From contig NZ_JBHYRS010000009.1 of assembly GCF_047974105.1 (NCBI RefSeq), positions 1 to 64,000 of the forward strand: DNA of 64,000 nt, written 5' to 3'. The notes under the pieces are model-generated. The model saw only the letters and a program-made list of their open reading frames with translations. It made no database searches and was not told where the DNA came from. The DNA comes from Mitsuokella sp047974105 (GTDB taxonomy: Bacteria; Bacillota; Negativicutes; Selenomonadales; Selenomonadaceae). The position numbers and the translations under genes were made by a program. Numbering within the stretch: the first letter of the stretch is position 1; the number at the start of each line of letters is the position of its first letter. Shown one piece after another: positions 33,693 to 42,858 of the stretch.

Positions 33693-34184
33693 TCAACGCA
33701 TGAGCGGGTCTTCCCCATACTCATTATCCCCGCGCTTGCCGCGGATCAGCATGAGGCAGACAATTAAGAGCATGACAAACAGATTGATGGCCTGAACGAC
33801 TTCTGACTCCATACTGTCCTGAGGCATTCCTTCTACTGCCTTGAAAAGAAAAGGCTGCAGAATACCGGCCACGAGGTACAGGATGGCCAGAGCATTGCCA
33901 TAACCGAGGTCGTGCAGACGGCGCGTGACCAGCGTATAAATCGAAACAACCTCAATCACCGACACGAGCACGGCTGTACCGTCAGCGAGCATCTTGCTGC
34001 CAATCAGGCTGAAGCAGATACTGTAAAACAGCATGGCGACAAAGGTGAAAAACACCATGACGCCGAGCATACGCATGATAAACGGTTTGCGGTTGAGGCG
34101 TCCCCGGCAGCTGAAGAACTTTTCACGCAGTTCTTCTACATTAAAGTGAGTATTTTTCAGGCCCAATATAATCCCTCTCTTCAT
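33693..34184 (-). CDS. DUF805-family membrane protein
   Basis: A protein of about 163 residues with four predicted membrane helices. It has the family marks CRGRLNRKPFIMRML near the start, TRRLHDLGYGNALAIL in the middle and GDNEYGEDPL at the end. DUF805 proteins (YhaH/YhaI type) are inner-membrane proteins without a settled function. The start is uncertain: ATG at 34184, or a TTG at 34211 that overlaps the recX stop. Neither has a strong ribosome site. It follows recA-recX in the same direction. Confidence 0.75.
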   Translation of the reverse strand: MKRGIILGLKNTHFNVEELREKFFSCRGRLNRKPFIMRMLGVMVFFTFVAMLFYSICFSLIGSKMLADGTAVLVSVIEVVSIYTLVTRRLHDLGYGNALAILYLVAGILQPFLFKAVEGMPQDSMESEVVQAINLFVMLLIVCLMLIRGKRGDNEYGEDPLMR

Positions 34185-34207
34185 TCTATCTATATAGGAG
34201 ACGATGC

Positions 34208-34804
34208 TCAATCTTCTGCAAAGCGCTCCTGATATTCCGCAATGGCAGCTCTGGCGGCACTCGAATCAAAGCCCTTCTGATAGAGATTGGCCATCATCTT
34301 CTGCCGCTCGCCGCCGCGCGGAAACTTGAGCGCGAGCACGCGCAGTGCCGCGCCTTTCTCGCGCTCGTAGAAATCCTTTGGCCGGCAGGCGTCAATATCT
34401 TCTTTCGAGAAGCCGCGCTGCCTGAGCTTTAAACAGATCTGGCGCAGGGAACTGCGGCTTTCGTGATAGAGAAAGTCGAACTGACGCTGGCAGGCCGCCG
34501 CATCGTCAAGATAATGACGTTCCTTGAGACGGGCAACGGCCGCATCCATTTCTTCTTCCGCATAGCCCTTGCGCGCAAGTTTTTCGCGGAGCTTTGCTTC
34601 GCTGTACTCCTGACGTGCAAGGATATCGACGGCTGCGACCAGAGCCGTTTTGACCGGCTTTTTCGGGCTGCGCACGTTATGTTCCGCATGTTCCGTGTTT
34701 TCTGTTCCGAAGTCCTTTTGACGGCGCGTGCGCCGATGTTTCCTGCCATAGTTTTTGCCCGCCTCATCCTCAGAGGACGAGGCGTGATAGCTGCGGTACA
34801 TCAT
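34208..34804 (-). CDS. recX: RecA regulator RecX
   Basis: A 198-residue regulatory protein that modulates RecA filaments. A basic, poorly conserved N-terminus (about 50 residues) precedes the three-helix-repeat RecX domain: DILARQEYSEAKLREKLARKGY, then LKERHYLDD, then LRQRGFSKEDID and a third repeat. Its ATG overlaps the recA stop by four bases (ATGA), the usual recA-recX coupling. Confidence 0.92.
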   Translation of the reverse strand: MMYRSYHASSSEDEAGKNYGRKHRRTRRQKDFGTENTEHAEHNVRSPKKPVKTALVAAVDILARQEYSEAKLREKLARKGYAEEEMDAAVARLKERHYLDDAAACQRQFDFLYHESRSSLRQICLKLRQRGFSKEDIDACRPKDFYEREKGAALRVLALKFPRGGERQKMMANLYQKGFDSSAARAAIAEYQERFAED

Positions 34805-35892
34805 GCTTCGCCGTCAGCGGCCGCTTCTTCCTGCTCCTTCTTGACCTCTGCCTCAGCCTGTTTGATGGAATCGCCGGCTTCCGGGTCTTCAAGGAGTTTG
34901 GCGCGGATCTTGGCCTCGATTTCTTCGGCCAGCTGCGGCTGTTCGCGCAGGGACTGCTTGGCATTTTCCTTGCCCTGACCAAGGCGCGTGTTGTTGTAGG
35001 AGAACCAGGCACCGCTCTTGTCGACAATATCGAGGTCCACGCCCATGTCGATGATGCTCGAAAGGCGCGAAACACCTTCGCCGTACATGATGTCAAATTC
35101 AGCCGTGCGGAACGGCGGGGCAACCTTGTTCTTGACGACCTTGATGCGCGTGCGGTTGCCGATGACATCCTGTCCCTGCTTGAGCGTGTCAATCTTGCGC
35201 ACGTCAAGGCGTACAGACGAATAGAACTTCAGAGCGCGGCCGCCTGTCGTCGTCTCCGGGCTGCCGAACATGACGCCGACTTTTTCACGAATCTGGTTGA
35301 TAAAAATCGCTGCCGTGCGCGATTTGGCGATGATGCCCGTGAGTTTGCGCATGGCCTGACTCATGAGTCGGGCCTGCAGGCCGACGTGGTTGTCGCCCAT
35401 ATCGCCCTCAATCTCGGCCTTCGGCACGAGGGCGGCGACGGAGTCGACGACGATGATGTCAATGGCGCCGCTGCGCACAAGAGCATCGACGATGTCGAGA
35501 GCCTGCTCACCCGTATCCGGCTGCGAAATCAAGAGAGAATCGATGTCGACGCCGAGCTTGGCGGCGTAAACCGGGTCAAGGGCATGCTCGGCATCGATGA
35601 ACGCCGCGATGCCGCCTTGTTTCTGCGCTTCTGCAATCATATGCAGCGTGACCGTCGTTTTACCGGAAGATTCCGGACCGAAGACTTCGATAATGCGGCC
35701 GCGCGGAATACCGCCGACGCCAAGTGCGATGTCAAGAGGCAAAATGCCCGTCGGGATGACTTCGATGTCCATGTTGGCTTTCGCATCGCCGAGGCGCATG
35801 ATTGAGCCTTTGCCGAAGTCCTTCTCGATTTTCTTCAGCGCATTCTCGAGTGCTTCCTTTTTGCTTGCTGCTTCTTTCTTATCTGCTGCCAT
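34801..35892 (-). CDS. recA: Recombinase RecA
   Basis: A 363-residue DNA-dependent ATPase for homologous recombination and SOS induction. It shows IEVFGPESSGKTTVTLH (Walker A), the MRKLTGIIAKS region and IFINQIREKVGVMFGSPETTTGG (loop 2), with an acidic C-terminal tail. I chose the ATG at 35892, eight bases after AGGAG; six further codons upstream are in frame. I see no clear LexA-type palindrome in the leader. First gene of recA-recX(-DUF805). Confidence 0.98.
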   Translation of the reverse strand: MAADKKEAASKKEALENALKKIEKDFGKGSIMRLGDAKANMDIEVIPTGILPLDIALGVGGIPRGRIIEVFGPESSGKTTVTLHMIAEAQKQGGIAAFIDAEHALDPVYAAKLGVDIDSLLISQPDTGEQALDIVDALVRSGAIDIIVVDSVAALVPKAEIEGDMGDNHVGLQARLMSQAMRKLTGIIAKSRTAAIFINQIREKVGVMFGSPETTTGGRALKFYSSVRLDVRKIDTLKQGQDVIGNRTRIKVVKNKVAPPFRTAEFDIMYGEGVSRLSSIIDMGVDLDIVDKSGAWFSYNNTRLGQGKENAKQSLREQPQLAEEIEAKIRAKLLEDPEAGDSIKQAEAEVKKEQEEAAADGEA

Positions 35893-35960
35893 GTAATTCG
35901 CTCCTTTCATGACAATCCTGTTATATTGCTTAGCGGATTCGATCCATATAGTATACTGCC

Positions 35961-35990
35961 ATTATAACAAATGAACCGCCTCCCTGACAA
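35961..35990 (-). promoter_or_regulatory. recA promoter, embedded in the RND terminator
   Basis: Minus-strand TTGTCA (35985-35990), 18-base spacer, TATAAT (35961-35966). The -35 lies in the loop of the hairpin at 35975-36000. Confidence 0.6.
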
Positions 35991-36000
35991 GGAAGGCGGT
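35975..36000 (-). terminator. Probable terminator of the RND operon
   Basis: Stem ACCGCCT with AGGCGGT plus a nested CC/GG pair, followed on the minus strand by TTCATTTGTT, a weak U tract. It lies 42 bases after the RND gene stop. Confidence 0.55.
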
Positions 36001-36042
36001 CCCTCTGTATCGGCTGTAACCGTAAATAGTGAAAATCTCTTT

Positions 36043-39000
36043 TTACATATAATCGGCCGAGGATTTCTTGCGCTGCTGCTTGACGAGGCCAAGTTTCGCG
36101 GCAATCCATTCCATCGCGACGAAGAAGACCGGGATCAGGAAGATCCCCATGGCCGTAGCGAACAGCATGCCGCCGACAACTGCGACGCCCATGCCGTTAC
36201 GCGCGGCAGCACCGGCGCCCGTGGCGATAGCCAGCGGCACGCAGCCAATGATGAAGGCAAACGACGTCATGAGGATCGGGCGCAGGCGCAGACCGGCCGC
36301 CTCAATGGCAGCCTTGACCGGCTCCATGCCGCGGTCGACACGGACCTTCGCGAATTCGACAATCAGGATGGCGTTCTTCGCCGCCAGACCGATGATTGCG
36401 ATGATACCGATCTGCATATAGATGCTGTTCTGCAGGCCCGCATTCGCGTGGCCTGCCATAGCCTCGAGGATGGAGAGTCCATACTCCGAAACAACGGCAC
36501 CGAAAATACCGGTTGGTACCGTCAAAAGGACGGCGAACGGTACGCTCCAGCTCTCGTAGAGAGCAGCGAGGCAGAGGAAGACAAAGACGAGCGACAGGAC
36601 AAGGACCTGCATCGTCGAGTTCGAAGCCTTCGATTCCTCACGGCTCTGACCGGACCATTCAATGTTGAAGCCCGTACCGGCATTCTGCTGGACGACTTCC
36701 TTGATGGCGTTCATGGCCTGACCGGACGAATAGCCATTGCCCGGCTGGCCTGTAATCTGAATGGAACGCGTGCCGTTGAAGCGCGAAATCGTCGACGGTC
36801 CCGACGTGAATTTCGGCTTTAAGAGCGTATCGAGCGGCACCATCGTACCTTTGCTCGATTTGACGAACATGAATTTCATGGCGTCGGTCGAGCTGCGGTA
36901 GTCGTTATCGGCCTGCAGCATGACCTTGTAGCTGCGGCCGAAGCGGTTAAAGTCATTGACCTGATAGCCGCCGTAGTTGACCTGCATGGCCGTGAATACA
37001 TCGGAAAGCTGGATGCCTAGGTTCTTGACCTTCTCACGGTCAACCTCGTACTGCATGACAGGAGAACCAGCCGAATACGTCGAGCGGACGCCGGCGAGTT
37101 CCGGACGCTGGTTTGCAGCTGCGACAATCTGTTTCGTCAGGTTGTTGAGCTCTTCTTCCGAATGGCCCGTCATATCCTGCAGCTGCAGTGTCCAGCCGCC
37201 CGTCATACCGAGGCCCGGCAGAGCCGGCGGGTTCATGGCGATGACCGTAGCTTCAGGCGCTACCTTAGCACCGACGCCAAAGGCCGTCTGCACAGCAGCA
37301 TTGACGGATTCACTGATATCCTGACGCTGCGACCAGTCCTTCATGCCGACAACGATCATGCCGGCACTTGACGAAGAACCGCCCGACAGAGGCGAAAAGC
37401 CCGTGATGGCCATTGTGCTGTCCAGCCCCTTGACGCTCTGCATCAGGGCTGTATTGACTTTGTCGACGACTGCCTGCGTGCGGTTGGCCGAAGTGCCATC
37501 CGGCATTTCAATTGCCGCGAACATATAGCCCTGGTCCTCCGAAGGAACGAAGGTTGCAGGCAGCTTCGTATAGACGAGGCCCGCACAGCCCGCCACGATG
37601 AGCAGGAAGATAAGGGCCAGGCGCGAATGACGGATAAACTTGGCCACCACGCCGACATAACCGCGCTTCGTGCGGTCAAACCAATTGTTGAACTTGACAA
37701 AAAAACGTCCGAGGACGCCTTCATCGTCCTTTTCCGTATGCTTCTTGAGCATCATCGCGCAGAGAGCCGGCGTCAGCGTCAGGGCCACAAAGGCCGAAAG
37801 GCAGACGGACACGGCAATCGTCAGGGCGAACTGTCTGTAGAGGACGCCTGTCATGCCGCCGAGGAAAGCAACCGGCACGAATACGGCCGAGAGGACAACA
37901 GCAATGGCGACCACAGGGCCCTGAACCTCGTCCATGGCGCGTTCCGTCGCATCGACAGGCGTCAGCCCCTCTTCCATGTGTTTCTCGACGTTCTCGATAA
38001 CGACGATCGCATCATCGACGACCAGACCGATGGCCAGAACCATGGCGAAAAGCGTCAGGGTATTGATGGAAAAGTCGAGAATCAGGAACGCACCGAGCGT
38101 ACCAATAAGAGATACCGGTACAGCCAGCAGCGGTATGAGCGTTGCACGCCAGTTCTGCAGGAAAATGAAGATGACAAACACGACGAGGAGCAATGCTTCG
38201 ACAAACGTCTCCAGAACTTCCTTGATGGAGGTGCTGATGTAATTCGTCGAATCGAAAATCGTCGACATCTCCATTCCCGGCGGCAGCGTGGTCTTTGCTT
38301 CATCGAATACCTGACGAACCTGTGCAACCGTCTTCATGGCGTTGGCGTCACTCGTCAGGTTGATGCCGAAACCAACGGACGGATAGCCTTTGAATTTGGA
38401 AATAATGGCAGATGACTGCTGACCTGTTTCAATCTTGGCCACGTCCTTGAGGCGGACGAACTGGCCGTCACCATTCGATTTGATGATGACATTGCCGAAT
38501 TCTTCCGGTGTCGTCAGACGGCCTTCAATCTTGCCGGACATCTGTTTTTCCTGACCGTTATTGACCGGCATGCCACCGATAGTACCGGCCGGAGCCTGAA
38601 TGTTCTGCTCCTTGATGGCTGCCGAAACATCCGCAACCGTCAGATTGAGTTCAGCGAGTTTGTCCGGATTGAGCCAGACGCGCATAGCATAATCCGAACC
38701 GAAAACCTGTACGTTGCCGACGCCATTGATACGCTTGAGTTTATCGATGAGGTAAATCGTCGCGTAGTTCTTCATGAAAGCACGGTCGTACGTGCCATCC
38801 GGTGAGTAGAAGGCCATCATATAGGCCATATCATTCGTGGATTTCTTCGTCGTCAGACCGACCTGCTGAACTTCTGACGGCAGCTGGCTGGTAGCCGAAG
38901 CGACGTTGTTCTGGACCTTGACAGAGTCCATATCGCCGTCCGTGCCAGTCTCAAATGTGACAGAAAGACTGTAGCGGCCGGTATCATCGGAGCTTGAGGA

Positions 39001-39234
39001 CATGTAGTCCATGCCCTGCGTACCGTTGACCTGGTCCTCGACAATCTGTGCGACCGTCTGATTGACGACGGAGGCACTGGCGCCCGTATATGTCGTGCTG
39101 ACACTGACGGTCGGCGGTGAAATCTGCGGGTACTGCGCAATAGGCAGCTGTGTCGCTGCGATGCCGCCGGCGATGACAATGATCAGCGAGATAACGATGG
39201 CGAAGATCGGGCGGTGAATAAAAAATTTAGACAA
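36043..39234 (-). CDS. RND multidrug efflux permease (HAE-1, AcrB/MexB-like)
   Basis: A 1063-residue proton-driven trimeric inner-membrane pump of full family length. Twelve membrane helices and two large periplasmic loops are evident. The proton-relay aspartates are in GLVVDDAIVVIENVE. The N-terminus SKFFIHRPIFAIVISLIIVIAG is typical. The start is TTG at 39234 behind AGGGGGCG. The adaptor gene is 12 bases upstream; no TolC-type outer-membrane factor gene is adjacent, so that part must be encoded elsewhere. Presence of such a pump shows a diderm envelope. Confidence 0.95.
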   Translation of the reverse strand: MSKFFIHRPIFAIVISLIIVIAGGIAATQLPIAQYPQISPPTVSVSTTYTGASASVVNQTVAQIVEDQVNGTQGMDYMSSSSDDTGRYSLSVTFETGTDGDMDSVKVQNNVASATSQLPSEVQQVGLTTKKSTNDMAYMMAFYSPDGTYDRAFMKNYATIYLIDKLKRINGVGNVQVFGSDYAMRVWLNPDKLAELNLTVADVSAAIKEQNIQAPAGTIGGMPVNNGQEKQMSGKIEGRLTTPEEFGNVIIKSNGDGQFVRLKDVAKIETGQQSSAIISKFKGYPSVGFGINLTSDANAMKTVAQVRQVFDEAKTTLPPGMEMSTIFDSTNYISTSIKEVLETFVEALLLVVFVIFIFLQNWRATLIPLLAVPVSLIGTLGAFLILDFSINTLTLFAMVLAIGLVVDDAIVVIENVEKHMEEGLTPVDATERAMDEVQGPVVAIAVVLSAVFVPVAFLGGMTGVLYRQFALTIAVSVCLSAFVALTLTPALCAMMLKKHTEKDDEGVLGRFFVKFNNWFDRTKRGYVGVVAKFIRHSRLALIFLLIVAGCAGLVYTKLPATFVPSEDQGYMFAAIEMPDGTSANRTQAVVDKVNTALMQSVKGLDSTMAITGFSPLSGGSSSSAGMIVVGMKDWSQRQDISESVNAAVQTAFGVGAKVAPEATVIAMNPPALPGLGMTGGWTLQLQDMTGHSEEELNNLTKQIVAAANQRPELAGVRSTYSAGSPVMQYEVDREKVKNLGIQLSDVFTAMQVNYGGYQVNDFNRFGRSYKVMLQADNDYRSSTDAMKFMFVKSSKGTMVPLDTLLKPKFTSGPSTISRFNGTRSIQITGQPGNGYSSGQAMNAIKEVVQQNAGTGFNIEWSGQSREESKASNSTMQVLVLSLVFVFLCLAALYESWSVPFAVLLTVPTGIFGAVVSEYGLSILEAMAGHANAGLQNSIYMQIGIIAIIGLAAKNAILIVEFAKVRVDRGMEPVKAAIEAAGLRLRPILMTSFAFIIGCVPLAIATGAGAAARNGMGVAVVGGMLFATAMGIFLIPVFFVAMEWIAAKLGLVKQQRKKSSADYM

Positions 39235-39246
39235 AACGCCGCCCCC

Positions 39247-40470
39247 TTAGCTGTTGCTGCCGCTGCTCGAATCCGAAGAGTTGGTCATCGTATCGTACGG
39301 CGTCGTATCTTCCTCGAACGAGAAGCCCATCTCGTCAGGCGTTACCATCGTCACAGCGAGGTCCTTGCCTTCTGTCAGGCTTGAGAGACCTTCGACAATA
39401 ACCGTGTCATTCGCAGAAAGGCCATCTTTGACGATGTAGTAGCTGCCGACCTGCTGGCCGAGTGTAACGGAACGAGCCTCCGACTTGCCGTCATCGCCGA
39501 CGACCATGACAAACGTTTTATCGAGCAGCTGCTGCACGGCGCGCTGCGGCACAAGAATGGCATTCGGCACCGTCTCGCCTGTCAGCCGAACGCGGGCGAA
39601 CATGCCCGGCAGCAGAAGACCATTTGGATTTGGGAACAGGGCTTTGATGCTCAGAGTACCCGTATTCTGCGCCAAAGCACGGTCCGCCTGCACGATTTTG
39701 CCATCGAGCGGATACATCGTGCCGTCCGAGAGTCTGACCGTTACATCGAGAGGGTCTCTGTCAGAACCGCTCTGCATCTGCTGGATATTGCGGAATTTCA
39801 GATATTCCGCCTCGGAAATGCTGAACTGAACGAAGACCGGGTCCACTGTACCGATGGTCACGAGGTTTGTATTGCCGGCCGTGGCAAACGTGCCGACAGC
39901 GACATCATCGACGGAAACCTGACCGGACATCGGCGCATAGATGACCGTATCATCGAGATCCTGCTGTGCCTTCTGCACGAGAGCCTGATTAGCGGCAGCT
40001 GCGGCCGAATAAGCGTTGACATTCGCCTGCTGCGTCGTAACGGTCTGCTCCGAAATGGCATCGGAATTCAAAAGTTCCTGATCGCGGTAGAGGTCAGTCT
40101 GGGCATTCGACAGCGTTGCCTGCGACTGGGCGAGATTTGCCTGAGCCTGCAGGACGGCCGACTCGTACTGGCGGGAATCGATGCGGTAGAGCGGCTGCCC
40201 TGCATCGACGTGTTCACCGCCGTGGAAATACTTCTCGACAATCTTGCCGGATACCTTTGACTGTACTTTGACCTCGTCCTTGCCGACGACCTGGCCAGCG
40301 TACTCACTGGTAATCGGCGCGTCCTGCTGCAGGACCTTCATGGCTTTGACCTGCGTTGCATTCGAGGCTGCCTGCTGTTTGCTTGAGCCGCAGCCGGCGA
40401 GCAGCACCGAAGCCGACAGCGCAAGCGTCAGCATGATTGCCAGCGGTTTCTTGTTCTTCGCAAAAAACAA
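39247..40470 (-). CDS. RND efflux periplasmic adaptor lipoprotein (AcrA-like)
   Basis: A 407-residue membrane-fusion protein that links the RND pump to an outer-membrane channel. A lipoprotein signal peptide ends in LLAGC (Cys27). Then come the lipoyl/barrel-sandwich segment (KVSGKIVEKYFHGGEHVDAGQPL), an alpha-hairpin rich in Gln/Ala, and beta-barrel domains. The C-terminus is Ser-rich. The start is TTG at 40470, eight bases after AGGAGG. Transcription is probably repressed by the divergent MarR. Confidence 0.94.
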   Translation of the reverse strand: MFFAKNKKPLAIMLTLALSASVLLAGCGSSKQQAASNATQVKAMKVLQQDAPITSEYAGQVVGKDEVKVQSKVSGKIVEKYFHGGEHVDAGQPLYRIDSRQYESAVLQAQANLAQSQATLSNAQTDLYRDQELLNSDAISEQTVTTQQANVNAYSAAAAANQALVQKAQQDLDDTVIYAPMSGQVSVDDVAVGTFATAGNTNLVTIGTVDPVFVQFSISEAEYLKFRNIQQMQSGSDRDPLDVTVRLSDGTMYPLDGKIVQADRALAQNTGTLSIKALFPNPNGLLLPGMFARVRLTGETVPNAILVPQRAVQQLLDKTFVMVVGDDGKSEARSVTLGQQVGSYYIVKDGLSANDTVIVEGLSSLTEGKDLAVTMVTPDEMGFSFEEDTTPYDTMTNSSDSSSGSNS

Positions 40471-40491
40471 AGAGATAACCTCCTTCTTTAC

Positions 40492-40507
40492 GGTATCCGT
40501 GGATACC
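40492..40507. repeat. Short inverted repeat in the efflux leader
   Basis: GGTATCC-GT-GGATACC, a perfect seven-base palindrome with a two-base gap, between the adaptor ribosome site and the MarR-type operator. It could be a second regulator site. Confidence 0.5.
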
Positions 40508-40524
40508 CTTACTTCCCTTCTTTG

Positions 40525-40546
40525 ATAGTAAATAAATGTTTACTAT
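40525..40546. promoter_or_regulatory. Probable MarR operator
   Basis: ATAGTAAA-N6-TTTACTAT, a perfect inverted repeat in the adaptor-MarR intergenic region. It starts a few bases after the expected transcription start of the efflux operon, the right place for repression by the divergent MarR protein. Confidence 0.65.
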
Positions 40547-40557
40547 TTCAGAATCTT

Positions 40558-40586
40558 ATAGTATAGTATATTTGTGTAAAAGTCAA
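40558..40586 (-). promoter_or_regulatory. Efflux operon promoter
   Basis: Minus-strand TTGACT (40581-40586), 17-base spacer, TACTAT (40558-40563). A plus-strand TATAAT at 40599-40604 is the likely -10 of the divergent marR gene. Confidence 0.55.
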
Positions 40587-40694
40587 GAAAAACAGTCTTA
40601 TAATACAAGGCTTTCATAGAAATTTAATTTGTATTTCCTCATCAATTTCTATACCATACCGAAATGCAACTCAAGTTACCAAAGGAGATTGAAT

Positions 40695-41150
40695 ATGTCC
40701 CCAGAGAATCCAGAAGCATCACAGGAAATTTCTGCTTCTTTTATCGAGACACTCGTGCTCATCCATCGAAAATTTTATCGCAATCTCGCTGTCCCTGTAC
40801 CTCTGAATCAGTTTGCCACGCTCATGACTCTGCGCCTTGAAAAAAACGCCAGTGTAACAGAAATTGGCAAGAATCTCCTGATATCCAAACAGCAGATGAG
40901 CAACATCTGTGAAAAACTGCTGCAGGCGGGCTTCATCAGCAAGAGACCGGACCCTGAGGACCGGCGCCGCACGCTGGTCTCATTGACCAAAGCCGGCGAA
41001 AAGCTCATCGACGACCAGAATGAAATTGTCCGCCGCAAATTTCTGCGCAGTCTCAGCAATCTCAGCACCGAGGAACAAAATGAGCTGCGCGACTCCATCG
41101 TCAACTTCAATCACTATGTCGAAAAAATGAACACCGCTCCGTCAAAATGA
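40695..41150 (+). CDS. MarR-family transcriptional regulator
   Basis: A 151-residue winged-helix regulator. The DNA-binding part shows NASVTEIGKNLLISKQQMSNICEKLLQAGFISKRPDPEDRRRTLVSLT, the recognition helix and the wing with DxRxR. It is divergent from the RND adaptor and pump genes and faces a MarR-type palindrome at 40525-40546, so it is probably their ligand-responsive repressor. The start at 40695 follows AAAGGAGA; an upstream in-frame ATG at 40629 has no such support. Confidence 0.92.
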   Translation: MSPENPEASQEISASFIETLVLIHRKFYRNLAVPVPLNQFATLMTLRLEKNASVTEIGKNLLISKQQMSNICEKLLQAGFISKRPDPEDRRRTLVSLTKAGEKLIDDQNEIVRRKFLRSLSNLSTEEQNELRDSIVNFNHYVEKMNTAPSK

Positions 41151-41161
41151 ACAGCAATTAC

Positions 41162-41196
41162 AAAAGGCGCATCCTGCAAAAAGGGATGCGCCTTTT
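41162..41196. terminator. Bidirectional terminator between marR and the MBL gene
   Basis: Thirteen-base-pair stem AAAAGGCGCATCC with its complement, with A- and T-runs at both feet. Confidence 0.88.
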
Positions 41197-41204
41197 ATTA
41201 TGCT

Positions 41205-42020
41205 TTACTTTTCATCGAGCGGGATGACATCGAGGTCATCTGGAACAAAGACATTGCCGTGGTAGTATTCCTTGGCTTCTGCCGTATAATCGTGCTTGCG
41301 TGTCGCAATGCTCTTGTCTTCCGTATGATAGAGGACGAGATTCTTGACGCCGAGTTTTTCCGCGAGCTCGCTGGCCTCCTTGACCGTCGAATGGTTCTTT
41401 TCATACGGTTTGAATTTGTCGCGGTCGCCGTATTTGCAGAACGCTTCGGCCAGCAGCCAGTCCGCGCCTTTGGCGTATTTTTCATCGTGCTCATTGTACG
41501 GTTCATCGCCGAGGCAGGTAAAGCGCAGGCCGTCCTTGAAGCGGAGTTCATAGCCAAACTGCTTGGCCTTCGTCGAAAGGATGTCAAAAGCCGTGAGCTG
41601 GAGGTCCTCAAAATTGACTATGGAGCCGTCCTTGACTTCATGCAGGAAGATGCTCGTGCCCACGCGCGCAAAATCCTTTTTCTTCAGCGTCATTTTCGTC
41701 ATGGTCAGCAACATGTCCTTAACGACATCGTGGCAGTAGATGTGGAATTCTCCCTGATACTTGCCCTTGTTCATGAGGTCCGCGACCTTGCGCATGACCC
41801 AGATGACGCCGAGTACATGGTCCGTGTGACCGTGCGTCACAAACATATGATGGCATTTCTGATAATCAAAGCCCGCGAGCTCGAGCTGCCGCAGGATGCC
41901 ATTGCCGCCGCCCGCATCCGTCAGGAAATAATCGCCGTTGTCGAGTGTCAGGAAAAAACATGTATTGTAGCATTTCGTCACCATGGCATTGCCTGTGCCA
42001 AGCATCGTAAGTTTTCGCAT
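41205..42020 (-). CDS. Metallo-beta-lactamase-fold hydrolase, RNase Z-like
   Basis: A 271-residue MBL-fold protein. The N-terminus MRKLTMLGTGNA resembles RNase Z and related phosphodiesterases. The metal motif is THGHTDHVLG near residue 63, with later ligands in CLGDEP and KNHSTVKEASELA. It lacks a visible RNase Z exosite arm, so a different phosphoester or lactone substrate is possible. A TATAAT at 42054-42059 with CTGACA 18 bases upstream, inside the rnc terminator, gives it its own promoter. Confidence 0.82.
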   Translation of the reverse strand: MRKLTMLGTGNAMVTKCYNTCFFLTLDNGDYFLTDAGGGNGILRQLELAGFDYQKCHHMFVTHGHTDHVLGVIWVMRKVADLMNKGKYQGEFHIYCHDVVKDMLLTMTKMTLKKKDFARVGTSIFLHEVKDGSIVNFEDLQLTAFDILSTKAKQFGYELRFKDGLRFTCLGDEPYNEHDEKYAKGADWLLAEAFCKYGDRDKFKPYEKNHSTVKEASELAEKLGVKNLVLYHTEDKSIATRKHDYTAEAKEYYHGNVFVPDDLDVIPLDEK

Positions 42021-42053
42021 ATTTTACTGCCTCCTATCCATATATCTTCTTTC

Positions 42054-42088
42054 ATTATAAAACAAGGGCACCGACATTGTCAGCACCC
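42054..42088 (-). terminator. rnc terminator with an embedded promoter for the MBL gene
   Basis: Ten-base-pair stem (42066-42075 with 42079-42088), fully paired in minus-strand RNA through G-U pairs, and a U-rich tail. The same bases carry CTGACA (42078-42083), 18 bases before TATAAT (42054-42059). Confidence 0.7.
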
Positions 42089-42121
42089 CTGCTTTATTAT
42101 AATCGATATTTAAAGGCTTTT

Positions 42122-42853
42122 TCAGCGTTTTCTTTTTGTATGCGGCGCAATCTTCTCAAGAGCCACGCGCGCGGCATGCTGTTCCGCTTCTTTTTTGCTG
42201 CGGCCCGTGCCTTCGCCCATGACTTTGCCCGTCACGCACACGCGGAACGTGAATTCCTTGGCATGGTCGGGGCCCGACTCGGAGACGAGCTCATAATCGA
42301 TGCTCTGCCCTTCCTTGCGAAAGACAATTTCCTGCAGGATGGTCTTGTAATCCTTGAGGATGGCACCATGCTCGGCCTTGTCAAATTCGCCGCTGAGCTG
42401 GCGCACGACATAGGCCTGCGCCGTTTCCCAGCCCTGGTCGAGATAAACAGCACCAATGACAGCCTCGAAGACGTCTTCAAGATTCGTCTGACGCGTGCGG
42501 CCGCCGCCCATTTCCTCGCCGCGTCCGAGCAGAAGATAATCGCCAAGATGCAGATTTGAAGCGAGCGCCGCCAGCGTCATCGAGCAGACGATGCTCGCGC
42601 GCGTCTTTGTCAGTTCCCCTTCGGGCATTTCCGGAAAGTGCTCATAAAGATAAGTGCTGGAGGCAAGCTCCAGCACAGCATCTCCTAAAAATTCGAGACG
42701 TTCATTATGGGCAGTGTTCCGCTTTGCTTCATTGGCATACGAAGTATGCGTCAAAGCCTGGTCGAGGAGTCCGAGGTCATGGAATTCCACACCGAGGCGC
42801 TTTGAGAGCTCTAAAAGCTCCTGACGGCGCCCTTCCTTCAGAACAGTTCCCAT
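42122..42853 (-). CDS. rnc: Ribonuclease III
   Basis: A 243-residue double-strand-specific endoribonuclease that processes rRNA and some mRNAs. The catalytic signature NERLEFLGDAVLELASS lies near residue 45, with a second acidic motif in LEDVFEAVIGAVYLDQG. A C-terminal dsRNA-binding domain ends in GTGRSKKEAEQHAARVALEKI. It is the last gene of the fatty-acid operon, five bases after fabF, a common Firmicutes arrangement. Confidence 0.97.
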   Translation of the reverse strand: MGTVLKEGRRQELLELSKRLGVEFHDLGLLDQALTHTSYANEAKRNTAHNERLEFLGDAVLELASSTYLYEHFPEMPEGELTKTRASIVCSMTLAALASNLHLGDYLLLGRGEEMGGGRTRQTNLEDVFEAVIGAVYLDQGWETAQAYVVRQLSGEFDKAEHGAILKDYKTILQEIVFRKEGQSIDYELVSESGPDHAKEFTFRVCVTGKVMGEGTGRSKKEAEQHAARVALEKIAPHTKRKR

Positions 42854-42858
42854 GACGA

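Noticed and set aside
35893..35960. LexA/SOS box before recA
   Set aside because: No GAAC-N4-GTTC or similar palindrome is present between the promoter and the start codon.
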